This document shows positions 26,801-35,408 of a stretch of 64,000 bases of DNA, in pieces; position 1 is the stretch's first letter, and the number at the start of each line of letters is the position of its first letter. The notes beneath the pieces are model-generated. The model saw only the letters and a program-made list of their open reading frames with translations. It ran no database searches and had not been told where the DNA came from. Location: assembly GCF_900107995.1 (NCBI RefSeq), contig NZ_FNUM01000002.1:208283-272282 (forward strand), in the 5' to 3' direction. This stretch comes from Alcanivorax sp. DSM 26293. GTDB taxonomy: Bacteria > Pseudomonadota > Gammaproteobacteria > Pseudomonadales > Alcanivoracaceae. Position numbers and translations under genes: made by a program.

Positions 26801-27536
26801 AGTTGAGCCCGACGCTGATCGGACGGGCATGGCGCAGGGAGTTGTAGAACGCCTCGGTGGTCTGGCCGGTGAGTGTCCGGCCGGAGGCGTCCGTGATCGT
26901 CCCGGAGAGCATGACCGGCAGATCCAGGCCGTTTTCGTAGCAGTACTGATCCACGGCAAAGACAGCCGCTTTGGCGTTAAGGGTGTCGAAGATGGTTTCG
27001 ATGAGGATCAGATCAATGCCGCCTTCCACCAGGCCATCCAGCGCTTCCAGGTAGGCTTCAACCAGCTTGTCGAAATTGGTGTTGCGGTAACCCGGGTCGT
27101 TCACGTCCGGGCTGATGCTGGCCGTACGGTTGGTGGGACCCAATACCCCTGCGACATAGCGGGGCTTGTCAGGCGTCGACGCCTCGTCAGCGGCTTCACG
27201 GGCCACCCGGGCGGCGGCCACATTGATTTCCCGCGCCAGGTCCTGCATGTCGTAATCGGCCATGGCGATGGAGGTGGCATTGAAGGAGTTGGTCTCGATA
27301 ATGTCAGCGCCGGCGTCCAGATAGCCCTTGTGAAGGGCCTTGATCCGTTCCGGTTGCGTCATGCAGAGCAGATCATTGTTACCCTTGAGGTCGCTTGGCC
27401 AGTCGGCAAAACGGCTCCCCCGGAAGTCCTCCTCGGTGAACTTGCAGCCCTGAATCATGGTGCCCATGCCGCCATCCAGAATCAGGATGCGTTCTTGCAA
27501 TTGGGCGGTCAGGGAGGCACGCACGCGCTTGGACAT
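23808..27536 (-). CDS. metH: Cobalamin-dependent methionine synthase MetH
   Basis: B12-dependent 5-methyltetrahydrofolate--homocysteine methyltransferase, last step of methionine synthesis. The 1242 residues match E. coli MetH (1227). Domains in order: homocysteine/zinc barrel ([10 protein letters not shown]; zinc cysteines in GLNCALGP and [11 protein letters not shown]), pterin barrel ([16 protein letters not shown]), B12 cap, Rossmann B12 domain with the lower-ligand motif DVHDIGKN, and the reactivation domain with [12 protein letters not shown] for AdoMet. The ATG at M-S-K-R-V was chosen by homology and an upstream GGAG; the frame extends 74 codons further without family similarity. It is convergent with the DUF2189 gene and divergent from mscS. 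Confidence 0.97.
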   Translation of the reverse strand: MSKRVRASLTAQLQERILILDGGMGTMIQGCKFTEEDFRGSRFADWPSDLKGNNDLLCMTQPERIKALHKGYLDAGADIIETNSFNATSIAMADYDMQDLAREINVAAARVAREAADEASTPDKPRYVAGVLGPTNRTASISPDVNDPGYRNTNFDKLVEAYLEALDGLVEGGIDLILIETIFDTLNAKAAVFAVDQYCYENGLDLPVMLSGTITDASGRTLTGQTTEAFYNSLRHARPISVGLNCALGPMELRPYIEELSRISETYVSAHPNAGLPNEMGEYDLDPATMAREIRGWAEKGFLNIIGGCCGTTPEHIAAMAEAVEGLPPRQIPDIEIACRLSGLEPCTISKDSLFVNVGERTNVTGSKRFLRLIKEEDYDAALDVARDQVENGAQIIDINMDEGMLESAECMVKFLNLVASEPEISKVPIMIDSSKWEVIEAGLKCIQGKGVVNSISMKEGEDAFLHQARLLRRYGAAVIVMAFDEEGQAETRERKVEICTRAYKLLTEEVDFPPEDIIFDPNIFAIATGIEEHNNYAVDFIEAVADIKRTLPHAMISGGVSNVSFSFRGNDTVREAIHAVFLYYAIRNGMDMGIVNPAMLAIYADIPEELRNAVEDVVLNRREDGTEILLDLAEKYRGSGAEKAKKEDLAWREWDVEKRLEHALVKGIADYVDEDTELARQNAARPLHVIEGPLMDGMNVVGDLFGEGKMFLPQVVKSARVMKKAVAYLLPFMEKEKEELGTQDEANGKILMATVKGDVHDIGKNIVGVVLQCNGYDVVDMGVMVPCEKILETAQAEKVDIIGLSGLITPSLDEMVHVASEMQRLGMDLPLMIGGATTSRIHTAVKIDPAYEQAVVHVADASRAVGVASKLLSKTAKADYVAELKETYEGLRVRRKQQQVDRSLISIEQARQHRFQPDWSSYTPPEPKVKGLKVFDDYPLEDLVQRIDWTPFFRSWELAGKFPRILEDEVVGTEATKLYRDAQAMLEKIVEEKWLTARAVIGFWPANSVMDDIELYRNPGDKEAFMTLHHLRQQLDRTKSHQQGSKERKPDFCLSDFIAPRETGLTDWLGGFAVTAGIGIDEHVARFEADHDDYSSIMLKALADRLAEALAERMHEKVRKDYWGYASDEALSNQDMISEKYRGIRPAPGYPACPDHTEKALLWELLEPEKNAGMTLTESYAMLPAAAVSGWYFSHPEAKYFGTGKLAKDQMDDYAARKGMTRKEIERMVPHLLGYMDEEQS

Positions 27537-27569
27537 TGAAGACTCCGACAGGCAGAAATGTGACCGGGC

Positions 27570-27598
27570 ATTATACCGGCCAGCCCGGCAGATACCCA
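27570..27598 (-). promoter_or_regulatory. Probable metH promoter
   Basis: On the minus strand, TATAAT (27575 to 27570) is preceded at 17 bases by TGGGTA. The predicted start lies only about 27 bases before the metH ATG, leaving no room for a leader riboswitch. The -35 is weak, so an activator is possible. Confidence 0.45.
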
Positions 27599-27664
27599 GA
27601 CATGTGCATGAATTGATGAGGAAATCCGCCTTATGGGGACCTTGAGACTGGTCATGGACGCGTG

Positions 27665-27734
27665 AAGGTTTCATTATGTGCAGCAAGCCGGCAGCGGGCA
27701 GGGGTCTGTGCTTCGTTTGCCTCAGGTGAAACCT
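27665..27734. repeat. Inverted repeat in the metH-mscS divergent region
   Basis: Perfect 9-bp arms AAGGTTTCA and TGAAACCTT separated by about 52 bases. The left arm lies in TGAAGGTTTCA, a small dyad on its own. It could be a paired operator for an activator of metH or mscS, but it does not match the MetR consensus TGAA-N5-TTCA. Confidence 0.4.
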
Positions 27735-27767
27735 TTGTAAAATTCTGCTTCGGGGCAACCCGCCATC

Positions 27768-27795
27768 TTGGGCTGGAAGCAGGAATGGGCATAAT
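27768..27795 (+). promoter_or_regulatory. Probable mscS promoter
   Basis: TTGGGC, a 16-base spacer, then CATAAT. The predicted transcript start is about 23 bases before the mscS ATG, with GAGGAG as ribosome-binding site. Confidence 0.5.
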
Positions 27796-27824
27796 TCGCG
27801 CTCACTGGATGAGGAGTACGTTTA

Positions 27825-28643
27825 ATGGATCAATATCTGTCTCAACTGGAAACCTTTGCCAACGAAAACCTGATGCCCTACGCATGGAATATCATTGCCG
27901 CGCTGGTCATCTTTATTGTCGGTAAATGGATCGTCGGGAAAATTGCTGGATGGCTTGGCCGGGTGATGGACAAGAAGCTGGACACGGAAGTGGCCAAGTT
28001 TCTGAGTAATATCATCCATGTACTGCTGTTTGTCTTCGTGATCATCGCCTCGCTGGACCAGCTCGGGGTAGAAACCACGTCATTGGTTGCCATTCTCGGT
28101 GCGGCGGGTCTGGCCGTAGGTCTGGCGCTGAAGGACTCCCTGGGCAATTTCGCTGCCGGCGTGATGCTGATCATGTTCAAGCCCTTCCGGGTGGGGCATT
28201 ACGTGGAAGCCGGTGGCACCTCGGGTACCGTCAAGGAAATCCGCATCTTTGCCACCATCATGAACAGCCCGGACAACAAGGTGATTACCGTGCCTAACGG
28301 GTCAATCATGTCCGGCAATATCACCAATTATTCTGAATTGCCCACTCGCAGGGTAGATATGGTGTTCGGTGTTGCTTACGATGCGGACCTTTCCGTGGTG
28401 AAGAAAGTGCTGGAAGAGGTTCTGGCCGCTGACGAACGCGTTCTCAAGGATCCCGCCCCGACCATTGTTGTGGGTGAGCTGGCTGACAGCTCTGTGAACT
28501 TCCTTTGTCGCCCCTGGGTGAAAAGCGCGGATTACTGGCCGGTGCTTTGGGACACCACGGAAACCGTGAAGCGCCGCTTCGATGAAGCAGGGATTGGCAT
28601 TCCGTTTCCGCAGATGGATGTGCATCTGGACAAGAGTGAGTAG
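27825..28643 (+). CDS. mscS: Small-conductance mechanosensitive channel MscS
   Basis: Inner-membrane channel (272 residues) that opens under membrane tension to release solutes in hypo-osmotic shock. It has three membrane helices; the pore-lining TM3 carries the alternating Ala/Gly pattern AAGLAVGLALKDSLGNFAAG. The beta domain follows with PFRVGHYVEAGGTSGTV and VPNGSIMSGNITNYS, then the alpha/beta cytoplasmic cage. Length matches E. coli MscS. It is followed after 11 bases by a DUF481 outer-membrane protein. Confidence 0.95.
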   Translation: MDQYLSQLETFANENLMPYAWNIIAALVIFIVGKWIVGKIAGWLGRVMDKKLDTEVAKFLSNIIHVLLFVFVIIASLDQLGVETTSLVAILGAAGLAVGLALKDSLGNFAAGVMLIMFKPFRVGHYVEAGGTSGTVKEIRIFATIMNSPDNKVITVPNGSIMSGNITNYSELPTRRVDMVFGVAYDADLSVVKKVLEEVLAADERVLKDPAPTIVVGELADSSVNFLCRPWVKSADYWPVLWDTTETVKRRFDEAGIGIPFPQMDVHLDKSE

Positions 28644-28654
28644 AGGAGAGATTC

Positions 28655-29428
28655 ATGCGCAGTAAGTATCTCGCTGCCATGCTGATTGCCGCCGGCTTGC
28701 CGGCGGTATCAGTGGCGGCCGAGGAAGGCACCAGTGAAGCAAGCAAGTGGTCCGGGGATATTTCTGTTGGCCTGCTTTTCAAACGCGGCAATACCGATTC
28801 CGATTCGGTGAACGCCCACGCCAACGCCAGCCGTGACAGTGCCTTCTGGCGCCACCACTTCAAGGCAGACGCCAACAACGAGAAAGAGCGCGATCCGGAG
28901 ACGGAAGAATACAACCGTACCGATGAAAATTACTTTGCTTCCTACAAGCTTGATCGCAAGCTCGGCGAGGAATCCCGTAATTATCTGTTCAACGTGGCCA
29001 CTTACGAGAAAGACAATTTCTCCGGGTTCCACTATCAGGCCAGTTACGCCATCGGTCTGGGTCGTCGTTTTATTGAAAACGATGCCCATACCCTGGATCT
29101 GGAAGCGGGTCCCGGTTACCGCGTACAGTGCCTGGAGCCGGAAGACTCCTACAGCGATTGTGCGGACACGGAAGAAAGTGCCATTGCTCGTCTGGCGCTG
29201 AAATACCACTGGAAGATCAGTGACAGCGCTGAATTCCAGGAAGAAATCAGCAGTGAAGTGGGCGAAGACTCCACCAGTACCCGGATGGAAACCTCGCTGA
29301 CCAGCAAGATCAACAGCCATTTTGCACTGCGGTTGCGCCACTTGCTGGAGCATGAATCCAAGGTGCCGGCAGGGACCAAGGAGACGGATCACCAGGTAAC
29401 GGTTGGCGTGGTGTATACCTTCAACTAG
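28655..29428 (+). CDS. DUF481 (YdiY-like) outer-membrane beta-barrel protein
   Basis: A 257-residue exported protein with a signal peptide ending in VSVAAEE and a run of amphipathic strands. The family features KWSGDISVGLLFKRGNTD and the closing HQVTVGVVYTFN are seen. DUF481 proteins are salt-induced outer-membrane proteins of unknown precise function. It lies 11 bases after mscS, which fits a joint role in osmotic adaptation (inference). A strong terminator follows. Confidence 0.85.
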   Translation: MRSKYLAAMLIAAGLPAVSVAAEEGTSEASKWSGDISVGLLFKRGNTDSDSVNAHANASRDSAFWRHHFKADANNEKERDPETEEYNRTDENYFASYKLDRKLGEESRNYLFNVATYEKDNFSGFHYQASYAIGLGRRFIENDAHTLDLEAGPGYRVQCLEPEDSYSDCADTEESAIARLALKYHWKISDSAEFQEEISSEVGEDSTSTRMETSLTSKINSHFALRLRHLLEHESKVPAGTKETDHQVTVGVVYTFN

Positions 29429-29456
29429 TCCTGTTGTTTCATCGCAACGAATGCAG

Positions 29457-29483
29457 AAAAGCCCGCGTAATGCGGGCTTTTTT
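29457..29483 (+). terminator. Intrinsic terminator after the DUF481 gene
   Basis: AAAAGCCCGC, loop GTAAT, GCGGGCTTTTTT: a 6-bp GC stem extended by A-T pairs with a T run. It lies 28 bases past the stop codon, and the A-rich left flank could also make it work on the other strand. Confidence 0.85.
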
Positions 29484-29650
29484 GTGGAAGATCGCCCCCG
29501 CAGCCGCCGTAGCAGGGCACTTGCATTTATCGCGTCAATACCAGGTTGGCGGTGGCCGGTGGAGGCAAGGGAAGGCGGTTTACGTGCTTGAGGGGGGAAA
29601 GTGCCCGGACCTGTTGTCTGCAATGACGGAAGCAGAGGGAAAACAGGCAT

Positions 29651-29679
29651 AAAAAAGGGGAGCCGAGGCTCCCCTTTTT
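29651..29679 (-). terminator. Intrinsic terminator of the pnt operon
   Basis: Perfect 8-bp stem GGGGAGCC/GGCTCCCC with a two-base GA loop, flanked by six A on the left and five T on the right, so it can terminate on both strands. It lies 17 bases beyond the pntB stop. Confidence 0.85.
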
Positions 29680-29695
29680 GCTGACCCGCAGAGGA

Positions 29696-31069
29696 TCAGC
29701 CTTCTTTCAGGGCGGTGGTGATATCCAGCACCGCACCCTTGCCGTCGCCGAACAACATCAGGGTATTGTCCTTGGCGAACAGGGGGTTGGGCAGGCCGGC
29801 GAAACCGGCGCTCAGGGAGCGTTTTACCACAACCACGGTCTTGGCCTTGTCCACGTTGAGGATAGGCATGCCGTAAATCGGGCTGCCTTTGTCCTCACGG
29901 GCCATGGGGTTGGTCACGTCGTTGGCGCCCAGCACGATGGCCACATCGGTCTGCTCGAAGGTCGGATTGATGGCATCCATATCCTTGAGCTGATCGTAGG
30001 GCACTTCCGCTTCTGCAAGCAGTACGTTCATGTGACCGGGCATACGGCCCGCAACCGGGTGAATGGCGTAGGCCACTTCGATGCCGGCAGCTTCCAGGGT
30101 ATCTGCCAGATCACGCACTGCGTGCTGCGCCTGGGCCATTGCCAGACCAAAGCCCGGGACGATAACAACGCGCTGGGCGGTTTCCAGCAGCATGGCCACT
30201 TCTTCGGCGGAGGTGGATTTCACCTTGCCGGCGTAAACCTCGTCTTCGTCCATGGCTTCGCCAGCTTCGGCCATCACACCAAACAGAACGTTGGTGAGTG
30301 AGCGGTTCATGGCTTTACACATGATGCTGGTCAGAATCAGACCGGAAGCCCCCACCAGGGACCCGGTGATGATCAGGGCGCTGTTGCCCATGACAAAACC
30401 GGCCGCAGAGGCAGCCACACCGGAATAGGAGTTCAGCAGGGCGATCACAACCGGCATATCGGCGCCGCCAATCGGCAGAACCAGCAACAGGCCGAGTACC
30501 ATGGCCGCCGCCACAAGACCCCAGAACACCATTTCATTGCCCGGGTTCAGCACCAGGTAGCCAATGCCAACGATGGAACCGATAAACAGGACCGCATTAA
30601 CCAGCTTCATGCCCGGGAAGCCCATGGGCTTGCCGTCGATGAGCTCCTGCAGCTTGGCGAATGCGACCAGGGAACCGGTCAGGGTCACAGCACCGATGAG
30701 TACGGCCGCACCGGTGGCAATGATGGATACCGTATCGGTGGCAGAACCACGGAAAAATTCCGCAGAAGCCACCGAGAAGGATGCACCACCACCGAAACCG
30801 TTCAGCAGGGCAATCATCTGCGGCATGGCGGTCATCTGGACCTTCTTGGCCATGACGGCACCAATCAGGCCACCAACGACTACGCCGGCAATAATGATTT
30901 CATAGGTGACAATATGCTCATTGAGCAGGGTGACCACGGCGGCAATACCCATGCCGGCAGCAGCCAGCAAATTCCCGCGCACGGCAGTTTTCGGCTTGGT
31001 CAGCCCCTTGATGCCCAGCACAAACAGGCAGGCGGCGATCAAGTAGGCGATATCAATCCAGTTCTGCAT
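29696..31069 (-). CDS. pntB: NAD(P) transhydrogenase subunit beta
   Basis: Beta subunit (457 residues) of the proton-translocating transhydrogenase, carrying membrane helices and the NADP(H)-binding domain III. About eight or nine hydrophobic segments fill the first 270 residues. The C-terminal domain has the VVIVPGFGLAMAQAQH nucleotide fold and GANDVTNP. The enzyme makes NADPH from NADH using the proton gradient. It is the last gene of a three-gene operon, three bases after pntAB. Confidence 0.96.
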   Translation of the reverse strand: MQNWIDIAYLIAACLFVLGIKGLTKPKTAVRGNLLAAAGMGIAAVVTLLNEHIVTYEIIIAGVVVGGLIGAVMAKKVQMTAMPQMIALLNGFGGGASFSVASAEFFRGSATDTVSIIATGAAVLIGAVTLTGSLVAFAKLQELIDGKPMGFPGMKLVNAVLFIGSIVGIGYLVLNPGNEMVFWGLVAAAMVLGLLLVLPIGGADMPVVIALLNSYSGVAASAAGFVMGNSALIITGSLVGASGLILTSIMCKAMNRSLTNVLFGVMAEAGEAMDEDEVYAGKVKSTSAEEVAMLLETAQRVVIVPGFGLAMAQAQHAVRDLADTLEAAGIEVAYAIHPVAGRMPGHMNVLLAEAEVPYDQLKDMDAINPTFEQTDVAIVLGANDVTNPMAREDKGSPIYGMPILNVDKAKTVVVVKRSLSAGFAGLPNPLFAKDNTLMLFGDGKGAVLDITTALKEG

Positions 31070-31072
31070 GAA

Positions 31073-31348
31073 TTACTTCCTCTTGAACATCGCCAGCATT
31101 CGATTGGTGACCATAAAGCCGCCAATCACGTTGATGGTGGCCAGCACCACAGCGATAAAGCCCAGCACATTGATCAGCATGCTGGAGTCAGACCCGGCGG
31201 CAATCAGGGCGCCCACGATAGTAATACCGGAGATCGCGTTGGAACCGGACATCAGCGGGGTGTGCAGGGTGGGCGGGACCTTGGTGATAAGCTCCACACC
31301 GAGGAAGATCGCCAGCACAAACAGGGTCAGTTGGGCTACGAAATCCAT
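31073..31348 (-). CDS. pntAB: NAD(P) transhydrogenase subunit alpha part 2
   Basis: A 91-residue membrane protein with three hydrophobic helices (FVAQLTLFVLAIFLGVEL, ISGITIVGALIAAG, LINVLGFIAVVLATINVIGG) and the usual M-L-A-M-F-K-R-K end. It corresponds to the membrane tail of a full-length PntA, encoded here as a separate gene as in many non-enteric bacteria. It overlaps pntAA by one base. Confidence 0.94.
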   Translation of the reverse strand: MDFVAQLTLFVLAIFLGVELITKVPPTLHTPLMSGSNAISGITIVGALIAAGSDSSMLINVLGFIAVVLATINVIGGFMVTNRMLAMFKRK

Positions 31349-32580
31349 TATTTCTCCTCCTCCTTGTTGGCGTCGGAGTCCGCTTCGGCGGGTTCCTCGG
31401 CCTCGGGCTCAGGCTTGGCAAGAGCAGGCAGGCCGAGCAGGTCACGCAGGCGGGCCTGGGGTACGTCGCCATCATGGCTGATCACGGTTTCCGCAACGAT
31501 TTCATCTTCGAAGTCCAGTTGCAGATCGCCGTTATCGTCCAGCAGCAGGTTGAGCAGGTTTTCCATGTTCTTGCCGAACATCTGGCTGGCGTGATAGGCC
31601 ACTGAGGAGGGAACGTTCTCAGGTCCGACGATGGTAACGCCGTGTTTGACAACGGTCTTTCCGGATTCGGTCAGATCACAGTTGCCGCCACGCTCTGCCG
31701 CCAGATCCACAATGATGGAGCCGGGCTTCATGGCCTTGACCATGTCTTCGGTGACCAGGATCGGGCTCTTGGCGCCGGGAACGGCAGCCGTGGTGATTAC
31801 CACGTCCATTTCCTTGATCACTTCGGTCATCAGCTCGCGCTGGCGCTTCAGGAAGTCCTCGCCCTGGGCCTTGGCATAACCGCCGCTGCCCTCGGCTTCG
31901 CCGGTATCCAGATCCAGTTCCACCGGCTTGGCGCCAACGGAGAGGATTTGCTCGCGGGCAGCAGGGCGCACGTCATAGGCTTCCACCACGGCACCCAGGC
32001 GCTTGGCGGTGGCACAGGCTTGCAGGCCTGCCACACCGGCACCCATAACGAACACGCGGGACGCATTCATGGTGCCAGCAGCGGTCATGTTCATGGGGAA
32101 CATGCGCTGGGACTCGTTGGCGGCAAGTAATACGCACTTGTAACCGGCAATCATGGCCATGGAAGAAAGGACATCCATGGCCTGGGCGCGAGTGATACGC
32201 GGCACCAGTTCCAGCGCCAGGCCAGTGACTTTCTTGTCGGCCAGGGTCTGGGCAAATTGCGGGTTGGCCAGCGGATCGGTCATGCCGATTACGATCTGGC
32301 CTTGCTTGAGTTTTTCCAGGTCGTCGTTGCCGTTCTGGGTGTTACTGCCAGGCGTTTGTACCTGCAGGACCACCTGAGCGGCGTTGAAAACCTCGTCGCG
32401 ATCAACCAGCTTGGCACCGGCAGCTTCAAAAGCGCTGTCCGGGTAGCCGGCAATCTCACCAGCGCCACGCTCGATGATGATCTCGACACCTTGTTTTTTC
32501 AGCAGTGCGCTGACATTGGCAGGCGTTAGAGCAACGCGCTGCTCGCCAGGGCAGATTTCTTTGGGAACACCGATAATCAC
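31348..32580 (-). CDS. pntAA: NAD(P) transhydrogenase subunit alpha part 1
   Basis: Soluble NAD(H)-binding subunit (410 residues) with alanine dehydrogenase/PNT domains. It starts at GTG with MIIGVPKEICPGEQRVALTP; the Rossmann motif VMGAGVAGLQACATAKRLGA and YDVRPAAREQ are clear. A Glu/Pro-rich tail (about 385-410) links functionally to the membrane part encoded next. Upstream is a 400-base gap that contains a large palindrome. Confidence 0.95.
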   Translation of the reverse strand: MIIGVPKEICPGEQRVALTPANVSALLKKQGVEIIIERGAGEIAGYPDSAFEAAGAKLVDRDEVFNAAQVVLQVQTPGSNTQNGNDDLEKLKQGQIVIGMTDPLANPQFAQTLADKKVTGLALELVPRITRAQAMDVLSSMAMIAGYKCVLLAANESQRMFPMNMTAAGTMNASRVFVMGAGVAGLQACATAKRLGAVVEAYDVRPAAREQILSVGAKPVELDLDTGEAEGSGGYAKAQGEDFLKRQRELMTEVIKEMDVVITTAAVPGAKSPILVTEDMVKAMKPGSIIVDLAAERGGNCDLTESGKTVVKHGVTIVGPENVPSSVAYHASQMFGKNMENLLNLLLDDNGDLQLDFEDEIVAETVISHDGDVPQARLRDLLGLPALAKPEPEAEEPAEADSDANKEEEK

Positions 32581-32980
32581 CTGCGTTACCCCCGTCTGTG
32601 GTTCGCAAATAATCGGCTATCAGGGCAGCAGAGTTGGCAACCCGGCACCTTGAAAGCCTCGTTAAACGGTCGCTTCATGGGAGCCGACCGACAAGAGCCT
32701 GTCTCAGGCCCTTGCGTACCGCGTGGGGTGGAAGGTAATGACCCGAAGGCCGCCACTGTCTCCATCACACTGCGAAGGTCGAATACCGCCGGTGGCCCCA
32801 TTGCCGCAGTGTGGGCAATGAGACAAGCCGGAGGCTAACCCCCTCGGTAGCGCAAAGGCCTGAAACAGGCTCTCAGCAGGGTGCTAACCTTATTGTGGCG
32901 ATGCCACCTTGGCAAATGACAATTCGTTATCGCACCGATAAGCGGGTGACAAAAGGGCATTTTTGTCACTATCGGAGCCA
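32581..32980. other. 400-base non-coding gap upstream of pntAA
   Basis: No convincing open frame. It holds the pntAA leader, a 178-base imperfect palindrome (separate entry) and the region past the end of the minus-strand UbiB/ABC1 kinase gene. A promoter for pntAA is expected here, but no strong -10/-35 pair was recognised. Confidence 0.6.
32695..32872. repeat. Large imperfect palindrome, candidate structured RNA
   Basis: The outer arms (32695-32721 and 32845-32872) pair over about 27 positions with few mismatches; both contain a version of GAGCCTGT-TCAGGCC-TTGCG-TACCG. The inner arms CACACTGCG (32766-32774) and CGCAGTGTG (32805-32813) pair perfectly. Unpaired G- and C-rich strands (about 32722-32755 and 32826-32844) lie between. 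The result is a closing stem, central bubble and terminal hairpin about 178 bases long. Function is unknown. Confidence 0.6.
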
Positions 32981-34408
32981 TTAATCGACCGGGCTGATGG
33001 TTTTTTGATCAACCAGGATCACATCCGCGTCTTCCTGCATGTGGATAAATGGCTCCAGAATGGTGTTGCCGCGCACTTCTGCCTCGATGACGTGCAAAAA
33101 GGTGTACGCACCGAGCAACTTGCGGGCCAGGAAAATAAACTCTTTGGGCGGCACATCGAAATGAACGGACAGGGCATTGCGGCTGGCCCGATTCATGATG
33201 CGGTTCGGCAAATTGCTTTTGCCCCAGCAATACTCGCCCTTGTCGTTGAGTACCTCCGCCGGGGGCGGAAAGCGGTCCGGATCCTGAAGAACCTCAATGG
33301 CCTCGAAGCAAAGCGCGCAGAAATCATCCAGCAACCGCCGAGGGGCTCCGCGGGCAAGAAAATCCAGGGCGTTGAGCGCGCGGATCAGGCGATCACTGTC
33401 GTGATGAAAGGAAGCGCGGATCATTTCCCGGCCGGGGCCCAGCACCTCATTGTCAAAATCCCGAATGGCACCGAAATCCAGCAGGACAATCTGGTCATTT
33501 TCCGGGCTGTCACCAAATCGCAGCAGGTAATTGCCGAAATTCGGGTCGGTTTGCATCTTGCTCCATTCGAAAACCTCCCGGCAGCACAACTCCATGATGG
33601 CGCGACCAATGAAATTGCGACGTTCCTGGGAGAGCTTAAGCACGGACGGATCGGTGACGCTGATACCATGCTCGAAGGTCATGCACATGATGTTATGGCT
33701 GGAGTATTCCGGCACAATCTCGGGCACCACAAAGCGGGTATCCTCGGCGAGAATCTGGCGGAAATGTCGGGTGGTGTGAGCCTCCAGGTCGTAATCCACT
33801 TCGCGCTGGAGCATTTCGCGGACTTCATCGAGCCAGAGATTGAACTGCTCGGTGATCGGCACCAGTCGGCTCAGCTTCAGCAGCCGGACCAGGGCGCGCA
33901 TGTCCGAATCAATGGCGTCGGCCACGCCCGGATACTGGATCTTGAGAACCAGCTCCTTGCCGTCGGATTTGCGTATGGCCTTGTGGACCTGGGCTAGGGA
34001 GGCTGCGCCGAGCGGCGTTTCTTCAATATCCAGCTCCGCCATTTTCACCTCTCCAAGCTCTCGCTTGAGATGGCGTTCAATGGAGGGCCATTCCAGGGCG
34101 GTGGTCTGGTTTTCCAGGGTATGAAGCGCTTCGGTGACTTCCTCCGGCAGGAAATGTTCGCCAAACAGGGCCATCATCTGGCCAATCTTGACCACAGAGC
34201 CTTTCAGTCTGCCCAGTTCCTCTACCAGTTCCTGGGCGCGGGAGGACAGGTTTTCCTTGCGGCGCGCCTCACGCTGGTCCTTTGGGGTGAAGATGGAGCC
34301 AGCGCTTGCGGTCGCATACTTGGCGCCGGCCAGAAAACCGGCTTTGGCCATGGAAAAGCGTCGCTCAACCGAGCCCGTCTTAACCCGTTTTACGGTTTTT
34401 CGTGTCAT
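32981..34408 (-). CDS. UbiB/ABC1 (ADCK)-family atypical kinase
   Basis: A 475-residue ABC1-family protein related to UbiB and COQ8, atypical kinases/ATPases tied to quinone or lipid metabolism. Seen: the KxGQ motif (VVKIGQMMA) unique to the family, the Ala-rich nucleotide loop (PLGAASLAQVHKA), the lysine in LVLKIQYPG, and the catalytic segments TDPNFGNYLL and LLDFGAIRD. It lacks the C-terminal membrane helices of true UbiB and is not beside ubiE/ubiJ, so it is a paralogue with an unknown substrate. Confidence 0.85.
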   Translation of the reverse strand: MTRKTVKRVKTGSVERRFSMAKAGFLAGAKYATASAGSIFTPKDQREARRKENLSSRAQELVEELGRLKGSVVKIGQMMALFGEHFLPEEVTEALHTLENQTTALEWPSIERHLKRELGEVKMAELDIEETPLGAASLAQVHKAIRKSDGKELVLKIQYPGVADAIDSDMRALVRLLKLSRLVPITEQFNLWLDEVREMLQREVDYDLEAHTTRHFRQILAEDTRFVVPEIVPEYSSHNIMCMTFEHGISVTDPSVLKLSQERRNFIGRAIMELCCREVFEWSKMQTDPNFGNYLLRFGDSPENDQIVLLDFGAIRDFDNEVLGPGREMIRASFHHDSDRLIRALNALDFLARGAPRRLLDDFCALCFEAIEVLQDPDRFPPPAEVLNDKGEYCWGKSNLPNRIMNRASRNALSVHFDVPPKEFIFLARKLLGAYTFLHVIEAEVRGNTILEPFIHMQEDADVILVDQKTISPVD

Positions 34409-34556
34409 AGTCGTGAGGAAACTCCGTTTGCGATCCTGAGTGCCGGTGGCATTCTAGCCGGTATTAGATAGCGGGTCATTGGCTGAAGGAGCCTGTGGAT
34501 ACCCCCTTACAGAAAGCAACAGGTTGATTTTTCTATATCTCGGGAGGAATGCGGGC

Positions 34557-35327
34557 ATGGGTAGAACCTGGGTGTTGTTGCGTGGCCTGGTTCGTGAGCA
34601 GAGGCACTGGGAGGATTTTCCCGAGCAGTTTCAGGCCAGTGTGCCACAAGATCAGGTGCTGACGGTGGATCTGCCTGGAAATGGCCAGTTTTATCGAGAC
34701 AAAAGCCCGACACGGGTTGCAGCCATGGTTGCCCATCTCAGAGACCAGCTGGCCCGGCAGGGGCATCAGGGCCCTTATCATCTTGTGGCCTTGTCTCTGG
34801 GGGGCATGGTGGCGGTGCAGTGGTTGTGTCAGGCTCCTGGTGATGTGGCGTTTGCCGGCTTGATCAACACCAGTGCCAGTCGCTACAGCCCATTCTGGCG
34901 ACGCCTGCGCCCGGCGAATTACCGCCGTTTACTGAGTGATGCGGTGTTCAGTCGTGACCGGTTGCGCAAGGAGGTTGCCATCCTGGAAATCACGTCCAAT
35001 CTGCGTGAGGCAGACTATCTTCATCAACTGGCTGACACCTGGGCCGGTTACGCGCGGGAACGCCCGGTTTCCCTGGCAAACAGTCTGCGCCAGTTACTGG
35101 CTGCCATGCGTTTTCGGGCCCCGGCGGCCTTGCCGGAAAGTGTCCCGGTGCTGATCATCAACGGGGCAGGGGACCGCCTTGTCAGCCCGGCCTGCTCGCA
35201 GACACTTGCCCAGGCCTGGGATTTGCCGATCAAGAGTCACCCTCAGGCGGGCCATGATCTTCCCCTCGATGCCCCCCGGTGGCTTATCAATACCTTGATT
35301 GAAGGGGTAACAGATTTCTCTGTTTAG
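34557..35327 (+). CDS. Alpha/beta-hydrolase fold protein
   Basis: A 256-residue serine hydrolase of the MhpC type. The nucleophile S80 sits in ALSLGG (the first Gly of the usual G-x-S-x-G is Ala). The likely acid D is in NGAGDRLV and the His is in QAGHDLP. No signal peptide is seen, so it is cytoplasmic. The ATG eight bases after GGGAGGA was chosen; an in-frame TTG lies 26 codons upstream. The substrate is unknown. It is divergent from the ABC1 kinase and precedes the DUF2236 gene by about 80 bases. Confidence 0.8.
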   Translation: MGRTWVLLRGLVREQRHWEDFPEQFQASVPQDQVLTVDLPGNGQFYRDKSPTRVAAMVAHLRDQLARQGHQGPYHLVALSLGGMVAVQWLCQAPGDVAFAGLINTSASRYSPFWRRLRPANYRRLLSDAVFSRDRLRKEVAILEITSNLREADYLHQLADTWAGYARERPVSLANSLRQLLAAMRFRAPAALPESVPVLIINGAGDRLVSPACSQTLAQAWDLPIKSHPQAGHDLPLDAPRWLINTLIEGVTDFSV

Positions 35328-35408
35328 TGTGTTGACCCCCTATCCTCGCTGGCCTAGCGTTATTCGAGAACTCGTGAGTTCCAGGATAACAACAACCGTG
35401 GGGTAATT

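Noticed and set aside
27537-27824. Riboswitch (SAH, SAM or cobalamin) in the metH leader
   Set aside because: The predicted promoter leaves a leader of about 27 bases, and none of the conserved boxes of these riboswitches was recognised.
32695-32872. 6S RNA (ssrS) assignment
   Set aside because: The overall shape fits, but the conserved 6S bubble sequences were not recognised and the usual neighbours (zapA, fau) are absent. It is kept only as a candidate structured element.
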